Assembly: GCA_035937155.1 (NCBI GenBank)
Contig: DASYVJ010000096.1
Span: forward strand, 3,792-67,791
Source of the DNA: Palsa-870 sp035937155
GTDB taxonomy: Bacteria; Chloroflexota; Dormibacteria; Dormibacterales; Dormibacteraceae
Direction: 5' to 3'
Length of the DNA stretch: 64,000 nucleotides
The notes beneath the pieces are model-generated. The model saw only the letters and a list, made by a program, of their open reading frames with translations. It was not told where the DNA came from and did not search any database. The position numbers and the translations under genes were made by a program. This document shows positions 1-6,518 of this stretch, piece by piece; the stretch's first letter is position 1; each line of letters opens with the position of its first letter.

Positions 1-713
1 TGTTGAATTCCAGGTGGGGAACAAAGGTGGCGATCAGCACCTTCACCGCGGGCGGATGGACAAGGAAAGCAGTGATCACATAGGCGAAGAGCGCCAGCGT
101 CAACCACTTGAAGGCGTTGAATATGACCCGATAGCTGGCAAAGAGCTGCAGCCCGGACAATGAGGGCGGCCGCCGGCACCACCAGCCAGATCGGACCAAT
201 CCTCCCCCGCGTCAGCAGCGAGCCACCCGCCGCGACGGCGCCCAGGTCGGCGCCGATGTTGATCGTGTTGGCGACCACCATGGCGAGAATGCAAAAGCCG
301 ACCAGCCAGGTCGGGAACTTGCGCCGAAGGCTGACTCCGAGCCCGACGCCGGTGTGCAACGCAATTCGCGCGCAGAGCTCCTGCATTGCCAACATGAGCG
401 GGAAGGTGAACAGCGCCGTCCACAGGACGCCGAAGCCAAACTGGGCGCCCGATTGCGTGTAAGTGCCGATGCCGCTCGGGTCGTCGTCACTCGCCTCGGT
501 GATGAGGCCTGGTCCCAGGATTTGCAGGAAACCCTTGAGGCCCATGCGCCGGGCGGCGCCAACCCCCGTCTCCGGAGCGACCGGACCGCCGGTGGCGGCC
601 ACATCACCATCCTCATCCGGCGCTTTGAGGAGCTCGCTTTCGGACGGCTCCACGTCCGCGCCGAGCTGCATGCGCTGGAGAGCCGGGTCGTCGATCTCGC
701 GCTCGGGTCCCAC
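1..713 (-). CDS. NRAMP-type divalent metal transporter, 5' part (truncated by window edge, apparent frameshift)
   Basis: The product is a membrane transporter of the NRAMP family that would import Mn2+/Fe2+-type divalent cations with protons. Reading from a GTG at 713, a 55-residue acidic leader precedes GPGLITEASDDDPSG, the TM1 signature; canonical members have DPGN, here DPSG as in a less studied bacterial subgroup. The next helices (LMLAMQELCARIA, ANTINIGADLGA) match the family. Around 151-156 the similarity jumps by one base: after PAAALIV the homologous continuation (LQLFASYR, then FKWLTLALFAYV) is in another frame. This is either a sequencing or assembly error in a G/C run or a real inactivating frameshift. 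The 3' end lies outside the window. Metal specificity cannot be read from this fragment. Confidence 0.75.
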   Translation of the reverse strand, partial: MGPEREIDDPALQRMQLGADVEPSESELLKAPDEDGDVAATGGPVAPETGVGAARRMGLKGFLQILGPGLITEASDDDPSGIGTYTQSGAQFGFGVLWTALFTFPLMLAMQELCARIALHTGVGLGVSLRRKFPTWLVGFCILAMVVANTINIGADLGAVAAGGSLLTRGRIGPIWLVVPAAALIVRAAALCQLSGHIQRLQVVDAGALRLCDHCFPCPSARGEGADRHLCSPPGIQ

Positions 714-1187
714 AACGCTTATTCTCCAACTGCCGCCCGAACGTGCCCTCGAAAATGGGGATCAGCGAGGTACCTACTCGGCACGACATGGTCGAGCGAG
801 GTAAAGGGCGATGATTACAGCGGGCGGAGTCGAGGCGCTTTCGACTGGCTTCACGCACATGATCTCCACGCGAGAGGTCGAGCGATTGAAGGCTTCGAAA
901 CGCTGGCGACTTTGTCTTCTTGGGCCAACGGTTCGCCAGTGCGCATCGCCAAACAAGAGCCGCCTGGGCGGGTCCGCGCGAGAGACACGCACCCTTGGGC
1001 GTGTTACTGAGGCTGTTATGGTGCCCGGGCCAAGCTATGCCAGCTTGAGGCCGCCAGGTGTGGAGGCCTGGGGCAGAGAGTCGGGAGAAGGTAGGTTGAA
1101 GTTCGCTGATCTTCTGCGACCTGGCGGGTCGGCAGCGGCGCAGCACATCCGACGCTCTGGCCATTTTCCCCGAGTTGCAAGGCAACC
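714..1187. other. Intergenic region between divergent genes, with small hairpins
   Basis: No credible gene is seen in either direction; the reading frames here have no recognisable protein features. An inverted repeat CAAGCT-atgcc-AGCTTG lies at 1031-1047, followed at once by a second imperfect one (CCAGG ... CCTGG, about 1054-1071). These could be operators or part of the leader of the downstream glycosyltransferase, but nothing identifies a known riboswitch. Confidence 0.4.
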
Positions 1188-2327
1188 ATGCGGATAGCTC
1201 AGATCGCTCCTCCATTCGTCCGTATTCCGCCCACTCGGTATGGCGGCACGGAGCGGGTCGTGCACGCGCTGACAGAGGAACTGGTGCGACGTGGACACGA
1301 CGTAACCCTGTTTGCGGCCGGCACCTGTGAGACCACCGCCCACCTGTGTCCAGTTTGTCCGCGACCGCTCTGGGAGATGGGTGTGGCGGATCCGCTTGCA
1401 ATTCGGGTGCTGCAGGTTGAGGAGGTCGTCCGACTCTCCGACGAATTCGACGTGGTCCACTCCCATGTGGACTACCTTCCATGGCTCGTCGGGGATCGGC
1501 TCCGCGCTCCTCTCGTCACGACTTTACATGGGCGCTTGGACCTCCCTGAGCTGAGGCCGCTCTTTCGCGCCTACCGAGGCCAAGCGCTGGTGTCGATCAG
1601 CAAGGCCCAGCGGCGCCCAGTGGCGGACCTTGCTCTGAATTGGGTGGCGACGGTCCATCACGGCCTTAACCTGGCGGACACCTACCGGCTTGGGTCTGGA
1701 CGGGGGGGTTATCTCGTCTTTCTGGGACGGATCTGCCCCGAGAAGGACCCTGTCACTGCGATCAGGGTCGCCATCCAGGCGGGACTGCAACTGAAGATCG
1801 CAGCCCGAGTGGACGCGGTTGACGCACAGTACTTCCAAACGCAGGTTGAGCCTTTGCTCGGGCACCCCCTGATCGAATGGGTGGGCGAGCTGGACGACCG
1901 AGGCAAGGGCGCGCTGTTGGAAGAGGCGCTTGCGCTCTTGATGCCGGTCGCCTGGGAGGAGCCCTTCGGTCTAGTCTTCATCGAGGCCCTGGCCACCGGT
2001 ACGCCGGTGATCTCGCGCCCGCGCGGGTCGATTCCCGAACTGATCCAGCATGGCGAGCATGGGTTCCTGGCCGAGACTGACGATGAGTTGGTCGAAGCCT
2101 GCCGTGCGGCGACCTCTATCGATCGTGCCGGGTGCCGGCGGCACGCTCTCACGCGCTTCTCCGCGAGTCGGATGGTGGACGACTATGAGAGGGTCTACCG
2201 GGCGCTCGCAAGAGGCCAGCGGGAGCGCTCGGGGCTTGTTGTGCTGCCAGCAAGCCGCGAGACAGTGCGTCTCGTAAGCGGAGCAGTTGCAACGCCAGGA
2301 TCAAGCTCCGAGAGAGGCGCGTCCTGA
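1188..2327 (+). CDS. Glycosyltransferase family 4 protein
   Basis: This 379-residue protein is a GT-B fold glycosyltransferase of family GT4, which transfers a sugar from an NDP-sugar to a lipid, polysaccharide or small-molecule acceptor at the cytoplasmic side. The N-terminal domain begins MRIAQIAPPFVRIPP and carries GGTERVVHALTEELVRRGHDVTLFA, the glycine-rich acceptor-side loop. The C-terminal domain has YLVFLGRICPEKDP (residues about 178-191) and the donor-binding EPFGLVFIEALATGTPVIS with the E-x7-E motif (about 258-277). Length and motif order are normal for the family. There are no partner genes, so acceptor and pathway are unknown; stand-alone enzymes of this look are often annotated for trehalose, exopolysaccharide or glycolipid synthesis. 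Confidence 0.88.
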   Translation: MRIAQIAPPFVRIPPTRYGGTERVVHALTEELVRRGHDVTLFAAGTCETTAHLCPVCPRPLWEMGVADPLAIRVLQVEEVVRLSDEFDVVHSHVDYLPWLVGDRLRAPLVTTLHGRLDLPELRPLFRAYRGQALVSISKAQRRPVADLALNWVATVHHGLNLADTYRLGSGRGGYLVFLGRICPEKDPVTAIRVAIQAGLQLKIAARVDAVDAQYFQTQVEPLLGHPLIEWVGELDDRGKGALLEEALALLMPVAWEEPFGLVFIEALATGTPVISRPRGSIPELIQHGEHGFLAETDDELVEACRAATSIDRAGCRRHALTRFSASRMVDDYERVYRALARGQRERSGLVVLPASRETVRLVSGAVATPGSSSERGAS

Positions 2328-2594
2328 ACTGGGTGACCACACTGACCCGTCAAGGCAGCCAAAGTCTTTTGAATAAGTCGCTCCAATGGCGGGCGTCGTC
2401 CCAATGCGAGGTTTTCAGGTCCTCTCCCTCGAGCGCGCCCGACGGCCGTGACCTCGTTCTCGGCGCCACTTTCGCCGGATTCTAAGGACGAAGAGCTTGC
2501 TCAGGCCACGGACCGGGCAGACCACCAATCTGGTCGGTGCCGACTCTCGGAAAGTTGCTGATCTTCTTACGCTCGGGACCGTAGAACTACGCAC

Positions 2595-2960
2595 ATGAAT
2601 CGGGCTCAGGTGAAACGCAGCCGTCCCGACATCGACGCGGCGGTGCGTGGGGGAGATTGGACCCAGGCCATGGATGGTGAGGGTGTTCCGAGTCAGGCCA
2701 CCATGGAGCAGGCGCTCTACTGGAGACAGACCTATACCGAGATCCTGGGCATGGAGGAGAAGGTACTGAAGCGAATCCGCCAGCTGATGGCCACGCAGTC
2801 AGGCGCGGCGCGGCGCGAGGTCGAGCTGACCAACGTGCCGGTCGTGGTCGCCCAGGCGGAGAGGTTTCGCCAGCGCCTCGGCTACTGGGAGGCTCGGGTG
2901 CACGAGCTCAATCCTGCAGTTCCGCCCAGGCGCGGGCGCGGTGCACTAGCCACAACATAG
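2595..2960 (+). CDS. Hypothetical protein, 121 aa, helical
   Basis: I do not recognise a family. The protein is soluble-looking, with no signal peptide or membrane segment. Residues 35-105 are predicted by eye to be mainly helical with regularly spaced charged residues (ILGMEEKVLKRIRQLMA, VVVAQAERFRQRLGYWEARV), which suggests a short coiled coil or helical hairpin. The C-terminus is basic and proline/arginine rich. It stands alone in front of the CsbD gene, 69 nt upstream of it. The ATG is the first in frame; no strong Shine-Dalgarno is visible. Coding status rests on length, GC-rich third positions and the conserved-looking helical core. Confidence 0.5.
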   Translation: MNRAQVKRSRPDIDAAVRGGDWTQAMDGEGVPSQATMEQALYWRQTYTEILGMEEKVLKRIRQLMATQSGAARREVELTNVPVVVAQAERFRQRLGYWEARVHELNPAVPPRRGRGALATT

Positions 2961-3029
2961 GGCAGGTCCTCGTTCCAGCCGTTCGACCCCGTCGTTGTTG
3001 TTACGGAATCAACTTCAAAGGAGGCCTTG

Positions 3030-3173
3030 ATGAAAGACCAGGTTCGCGGCAAGGCGGAAGAGATCAAGGGCAAGGTCACCGGCAACCGCACCGAGGAGAC
3101 CAAGGGCAAGTTGAGGCAGCAGGTCGGCAAGGCCAAGCGCACCGTCCGTGACGTCAAAGAGGACGTACGTTAA
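3030..3173 (+). CDS. CsbD family stress protein, 47 aa
   Basis: The short, highly charged product starts MKDQVRGKAEEIKGKVTG and ends KRTVRDVKEDVR, the typical CsbD pattern (QxxGKxxExKGKxxGxxxxxxxGKxxQ). CsbD-like proteins are abundant under general stress in many bacteria; their biochemical role is unknown. A strong Shine-Dalgarno (AAAGGAGG, 3017-3024) precedes the ATG by 5 nt, fixing the start. Being so short, the gene is easily missed by length cut-offs. It heads a group of small stress and envelope genes that runs to the YihY gene, although a 569-nt gap separates it from the next member. Confidence 0.85.
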   Translation: MKDQVRGKAEEIKGKVTGNRTEETKGKLRQQVGKAKRTVRDVKEDVR

Positions 3174-3742
3174 GGAGGCTAATCGAAACCGGACCTCGCG
3201 TAGCGCAAGCCCTTTCCTTGGGGAGGCCCGAGTCGACTTGTGGAACCGGCCTCGACAGACATAAGGGGCCTCACAGACCGACGCATGGGTTTCCATCACC
3301 CAGGGTCGGCACCATCTCAGGCCGTGGCTGACCTAGACCAGACTGCGATCGAGTGCGGACGGGATTAAGTGAACCCCACACCGGCAGAAGGAGGGCTAGC
3401 GGCTGCACCGGACCAAGGGCAGTCATCAACACTGTTGCCGCCCGGATCAGGCGGCGCTCATTGCCGTGCCCGTCCATACGGGCAGCCTGAATCGCCCCTG
3501 CTCCCCGGCATCTTCAAAAAGACGCCGGAATTCACGAGAGGAGTTCCTGGACCTTCTCTGAACGCGCAGGTGGGGAGGGTGTACGGTGATCAAATCCAGG
3601 CCTGCCAGTTCTCACGCGGGAGGCGACGGTTGACGGCCGTGTCCGTCTGCCGTTTCGAACCGCCGAGCGCGGTGGCTGCTCGCAAAGCCTGGTTGGGTCC
3701 ACAGTGCATGTGCGGTGGTGGCTGGCGTTATCGGAGGTAAAA
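3174..3742. other. 569-nt stretch without a recognisable gene
   Basis: Open frames exist on both strands but their translations are arginine/proline-rich shadows with no family resemblance and no ribosome binding sites. I see no tRNA, repeat or clear terminator. The last 15 bases hold the Shine-Dalgarno of the next gene (GGAGG, 3733-3737). The stretch may contain the promoter of the 3743 gene or a small RNA; the sequence alone does not decide. Confidence 0.4.
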
Positions 3743-4003
3743 ATGATGATGAGAAGGCTGCTGATTGGCGCGGCGCTCGGAGCGGGCGTCATGTACTTCT
3801 TGGATCCGGCCGGTGGGAAGCAGAGACGCCGGCAGGCATTGCACCTTTGGCATGAGAACAAGGACGACGTACTTGAGGGCGCCCGGACAGCCTCCGAGCA
3901 CGTGCAGGTGGCCTCGCGCCAGGCGGCTAGCGCGGCGTCAAAGGTGACGTCGGCCATCGGTCAGCGGGTCAAGGAGGCTACTGCCGACGACGCGAGCATA
4001 TGA
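3743..4003 (+). CDS. YtxH-like small membrane-anchored protein
   Basis: This 86-residue protein starts MMMRRLLIGAALGAGVMYFLDPAGGKQRRR: an N-terminal membrane segment (residues about 5-20) followed by the DPxxGxxRR turn typical of YtxH-type and related envelope stress proteins. The remainder is a charged amphipathic helix with repeated alanines and valines (EHVQVASRQAASAASKV). A GGAGG at 3733-3737 sits 5 nt before the first of three consecutive ATG codons, which supports this start. It precedes the holin-X-like, DUF3618 and YihY genes, a combination common near one another in high-GC Gram-positive-type genomes. Molecular function is unknown. Confidence 0.72.
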   Translation: MMMRRLLIGAALGAGVMYFLDPAGGKQRRRQALHLWHENKDDVLEGARTASEHVQVASRQAASAASKVTSAIGQRVKEATADDASI

Positions 4004-4144
4004 GTGGCTCCGAAGCCGCGCTCCGTTAACTGACAGAGGGGGCTGAGGTAAATTCGGTTTCTCGCCAATTCAGCCGCTTCTAAACCGCCGAAGCACAGGT
4101 AAGGAAGAGCAATCAGGAAGGGCAACTTAGAGGGAGGGGAGATC

Positions 4145-4549
4145 TTGGCATTCTTTCGAGGCAGCGAGCGACCTGCGGTACAGTCGGTCACGCATTCGAT
4201 CGAGAACCTAGCCCAAGACACGGGGCGCCTGGTCCAGCTGGAGGTCGCGCTGCTGAAACAGGAGACGATCGAGTTGGTGAAGCGCAACGCGATTGCAGTC
4301 GCAATGTTGGCGGGTGCTGGGCTTTGCGCATTAATGACGCTGATATTTGCGCTGGTCTTGGTTATCCAGCTTTTCCCCAACCATGTTTTGGTCGCCGCGA
4401 TAGTCTGTGTCGTCTGGCTCGCAGCGGCGATCGTCCTAGGCCTGATAGGCAAGGCGCGGCTGAGGATCGCCGCGCCGACTCAGGCCCTCGAGTCAGTTAA
4501 GGAGGATCTGGCATGGGCCAAACAGCAGCTCAAATTCGCGACGAAATAG
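4145..4549 (+). CDS. Holin-X-like (DUF1469 type) two-helix membrane protein
   Basis: The 134-residue product has an N-terminal amphipathic region (ENLAQDTGRLVQLEVALLKQE), two strong membrane helices (about 50-75 and 80-102) and a soluble C-terminal helix (ALESVKEDLAWAKQQL). This is the layout of the 'putative actinobacterial holin-X' or DUF1469 family. Despite the family name, chromosomal copies sit in envelope-stress clusters and are not evidence of a prophage. Start is TTG at 4145, 4 nt after a purine-rich GAGGGAGGGGA tract. The end overlaps the next gene by 37 nt, implying translational coupling with the DUF3618 protein. Confidence 0.75.
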   Translation: MAFFRGSERPAVQSVTHSIENLAQDTGRLVQLEVALLKQETIELVKRNAIAVAMLAGAGLCALMTLIFALVLVIQLFPNHVLVAAIVCVVWLAAAIVLGLIGKARLRIAAPTQALESVKEDLAWAKQQLKFATK

Positions 4550-4965
4550 TCCAGCTGCGGGCGAGGATGGCGGACCATGTGGTTACGCTGAAGACCGCCG
4601 GGCAGCGGCCAGTGCGGATCGCCAAGTTTGCGCTGATCATCGGCGGAGGGCTCGCCTTTGGAGGAATAGCCCTCGTCGTCACGGTTAAGCTGCGTCAGCG
4701 CGCTAGGGCGCGGAGTCCGATGGGGCGACTGCGCGCACTCGCGGACGCGCCGGCGAAGGCGCAGGACGAACTGCAGAGAATGCGCATAGAGCTCCGCCAC
4801 AACCTCCGCACGGCCCTGAAGAAGGAACTCCAGGATTCCCGGCCTCTCCACGAGAAGATCCTTGCTGACTTCGCCCAGAAGGCCGCCGCCACGGCCACCC
4901 CGATCGCGATCCGCAAGCTTGAGAAGATGGTGACGGCCGGCGGCTCGCGCCAACACCAAGACTGA
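4513..4965 (+). CDS. DUF3618-like membrane protein
   Basis: The 150-residue protein opens with MGQTAAQIRDEIVQLRARMADHV, the helical motif (IRxxIxxxRxxMxxxV) of DUF3618, followed by one membrane helix (about 40-60) and a long charged C-terminal helical region. DUF3618 proteins commonly pair with holin-X-like proteins, as here. The GTG/ATG choice is simple: an ATG follows GAGGATCTGGC within the upstream gene. Its 37-nt overlap with the preceding gene and its position before YihY suggest one operon from 4145 to 6123. Function is unknown; a role in envelope organisation under stress is inference from neighbours. Confidence 0.72.
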   Translation: MGQTAAQIRDEIVQLRARMADHVVTLKTAGQRPVRIAKFALIIGGGLAFGGIALVVTVKLRQRARARSPMGRLRALADAPAKAQDELQRMRIELRHNLRTALKKELQDSRPLHEKILADFAQKAAATATPIAIRKLEKMVTAGGSRQHQD

Positions 4966-5043
4966 CCGATCACGGGCATGTTCATGCTGCGTATGGAGTC
5001 ATTCCGACTCTTGCTCAGCGGTTTGCCAGGGCGGAGGTGCAAT

Positions 5044-6123
5044 ATGGCGCAGGCGCAGGCAGCGACGAGGGCGGCAGTCTCGACCGGAGATGATATGCGC
5101 TCGGAGAAACGACGCGGTGGCTTTATTGAAACCGTCAAGTCGTCATTGCCGGCGAAGACCATCAAGGCATACGGTGCCAGTAAGGTGGGCAACTTCGGGG
5201 CTGGTCTGGCTTTCAACGCCTTCCTGACGATGTTCCCCCTGGTGTTGGGCATCCTCAGCATCATTGGGCTGGTGATTCACGATCCGGGGATGCAGGCGAA
5301 GTTCCAGAGCGCTCTGGTTGGAGTCTTCCCAGCCGACGCTCATGCAGAACTCCTAAGCGCACTCGGCGGCGTGAAACGGAACGCAGGCCTTCTGGGAATA
5401 GTGTCCGTCATAGGCCTGATCTGGAGCGGCACCGGGCTCTTTGTATCGATGGAGTTCGCTTTAACTCAGATTTTCGGTACCACGCAGCGCGACATGCTCC
5501 GCCAGCGTCTGATGGGGCTGATCATGATGATCATCTTCCTCTTCGCAATGGTGGTCGCGATGGCGGCCAACAACGCCGCGACCTTACTGCCCTTCATGCC
5601 ATTTACGGGATTCGTGATCGGCACCATCGCCATGGTGGGTCTGCTGATCGCCATCTATCGCTTCGTCCCCAACCGCACCTTTGGCCTCAAGCACGTGTGG
5701 CCGGGAGCGGTGCTGGCAGGCATTCTCCTCGAGGTCCTAACGCTGGCCTTTCCCATTTACTCGAAGGTCGCGCACGGTTTCAACAGTTACGGACAGCAGT
5801 TTGCGCTGTTTTTCCTGCTGGCCACCTGGTTGTACTTCTTCAGCCAAATCCTGCTGCTTGGCGCGGTCTTCAATCGGGTGCGGGTTGTTGGTGAGCCCGA
5901 GGCCCGGGGGCTGGCCGCGACCGAGCCCGGACGGGGCGAGGCGCCTCCTCGCCCCGCAGACGCTGTCAAGCAGCAGCGGCAGCGCCGAGACGAGTGGCCT
6001 GAGGGCCGCGGGTCCGGCGATGCGCGGTCGTCGCGTGTCCCGTTTCCGATTGCGCTGGGGCTGGGATTGGTCGCATGGTTCGCCGGCGTAGTCGTCGGCA
6101 GAAGCCAGGCGAAGACACGCTAG
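5044..6123 (+). CDS. YihY/BrkB family inner membrane protein
   Basis: The 359-residue protein belongs to the YihY/virulence-factor BrkB family of polytopic membrane proteins of unknown transport or envelope function (once wrongly called RNase BN). A soluble N-terminus precedes KVGNFGAGLAFNAFLTMFPLVLGILSI, the family's first helix with its conserved aromatic/Phe-rich turn; five further membrane helices follow, including FNSYGQQFALFFLLATWLYFFSQILLLGAVFN. The C-terminus is disordered and Arg/Glu-rich, then ends in another hydrophobic segment (IALGLGLVAWFAGVVVG). I chose ATG 5044 because GGAGG (5033-5037) lies 6 nt upstream; an in-frame ATG at 4978 has no such site. Last gene of the envelope cluster. 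Confidence 0.88.
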   Translation: MAQAQAATRAAVSTGDDMRSEKRRGGFIETVKSSLPAKTIKAYGASKVGNFGAGLAFNAFLTMFPLVLGILSIIGLVIHDPGMQAKFQSALVGVFPADAHAELLSALGGVKRNAGLLGIVSVIGLIWSGTGLFVSMEFALTQIFGTTQRDMLRQRLMGLIMMIIFLFAMVVAMAANNAATLLPFMPFTGFVIGTIAMVGLLIAIYRFVPNRTFGLKHVWPGAVLAGILLEVLTLAFPIYSKVAHGFNSYGQQFALFFLLATWLYFFSQILLLGAVFNRVRVVGEPEARGLAATEPGRGEAPPRPADAVKQQRQRRDEWPEGRGSGDARSSRVPFPIALGLGLVAWFAGVVVGRSQAKTR

Positions 6124-6197
6124 AACTCAATGTCAACACCCGCTGAACTTCTTCGTCAATGCGCGACACTTGAGACGGTGTGCCAACGCGACGTGCT

Positions 6198-6209
6198 GTG
6201 TTATGTGGT
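6198..6209. repeat. Short repeat GTGTTATGTGGT, copy 1
   Basis: The 12-mer occurs three times in this neighbourhood: here, at 6333-6344 and at 8474-8485. The last two are the far ends of the paired 115-bp repeats; this one sits 20 nt outside the first of them. Perfect conservation amid diverged sequence suggests a functional end or recognition site. Confidence 0.55.
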
Positions 6210-6229
6210 CTGTTTGAGATCGACGGGAG

Positions 6230-6344
6230 TGGTGGGCCGCGGTGGACTCGAACCACCTACCTCCGCGGTAACAGGCCCTGAGCGCTGCACCTGAATCTCG
6301 CCTGATCTCAGGAACTGGGAGCGCTGCAGCCGGTGTTATGTGGT
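6230..6344 (-). repeat. 115-bp repeat, copy A, starting with the 3' half of tRNA-Ile
   Basis: Read on the minus strand the distal 45 nt match the 3' half of the intact tRNA-Ile at 8900-8975, including T-arm, acceptor strand and CCA; the matching 5' half (acceptor strand, D-arm, GAU anticodon) is absent, so it is not a tRNA gene. The element then has two AGCGCTGCA motifs around a variable 30-nt centre and ends at GTGTTATGTGGT. Copy B at 8371-8485 has exactly the same length and the same order of parts. Such tRNA 3'-end duplications are the classical scar of integrase-mediated insertion, but no integrase is present. Confidence 0.65.
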
Positions 6345-6518
6345 ATCCGTGCGTCGGGTCGTCCGGTCGGTGAGCGAGGTCGCCTGAGCCGGCCTATATC
6401 TCTAGCGTCTGGCCATTGGCCTCGGCGCTGCCCTAGGCGTCCAGATCGGGCGGGACAAATGGAGCCATTGGCTCTCAACCGCGCAATCGTCCAGGCGCGT
6501 AGCCGTTAAACAATTGAC

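Noticed and set aside
613..1482. Long open frame on the minus strand (289 codons)
   Set aside because: It overlaps the start of the metal transporter and of the glycosyltransferase, whose motifs are clear; its translation is Arg/Pro-rich with no motif.
3369..3957. Open frames on both strands between the CsbD and YtxH-like genes
   Set aside because: No ribosome binding sites, no recognisable composition or motif, and overlap with the well-supported 3743 gene.
4145..4549. Prophage indicated by a 'phage holin' family gene
   Set aside because: The family is chromosomal in many high-GC bacteria and sits with DUF3618 and YihY; there are no lysin, capsid or integrase genes.
6230..6344. A complete extra tRNA gene
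   Set aside because: Only the 3' half matches tRNA-Ile; the 5' acceptor strand, D-arm and anticodon are missing. The same applies to 8371-8485.
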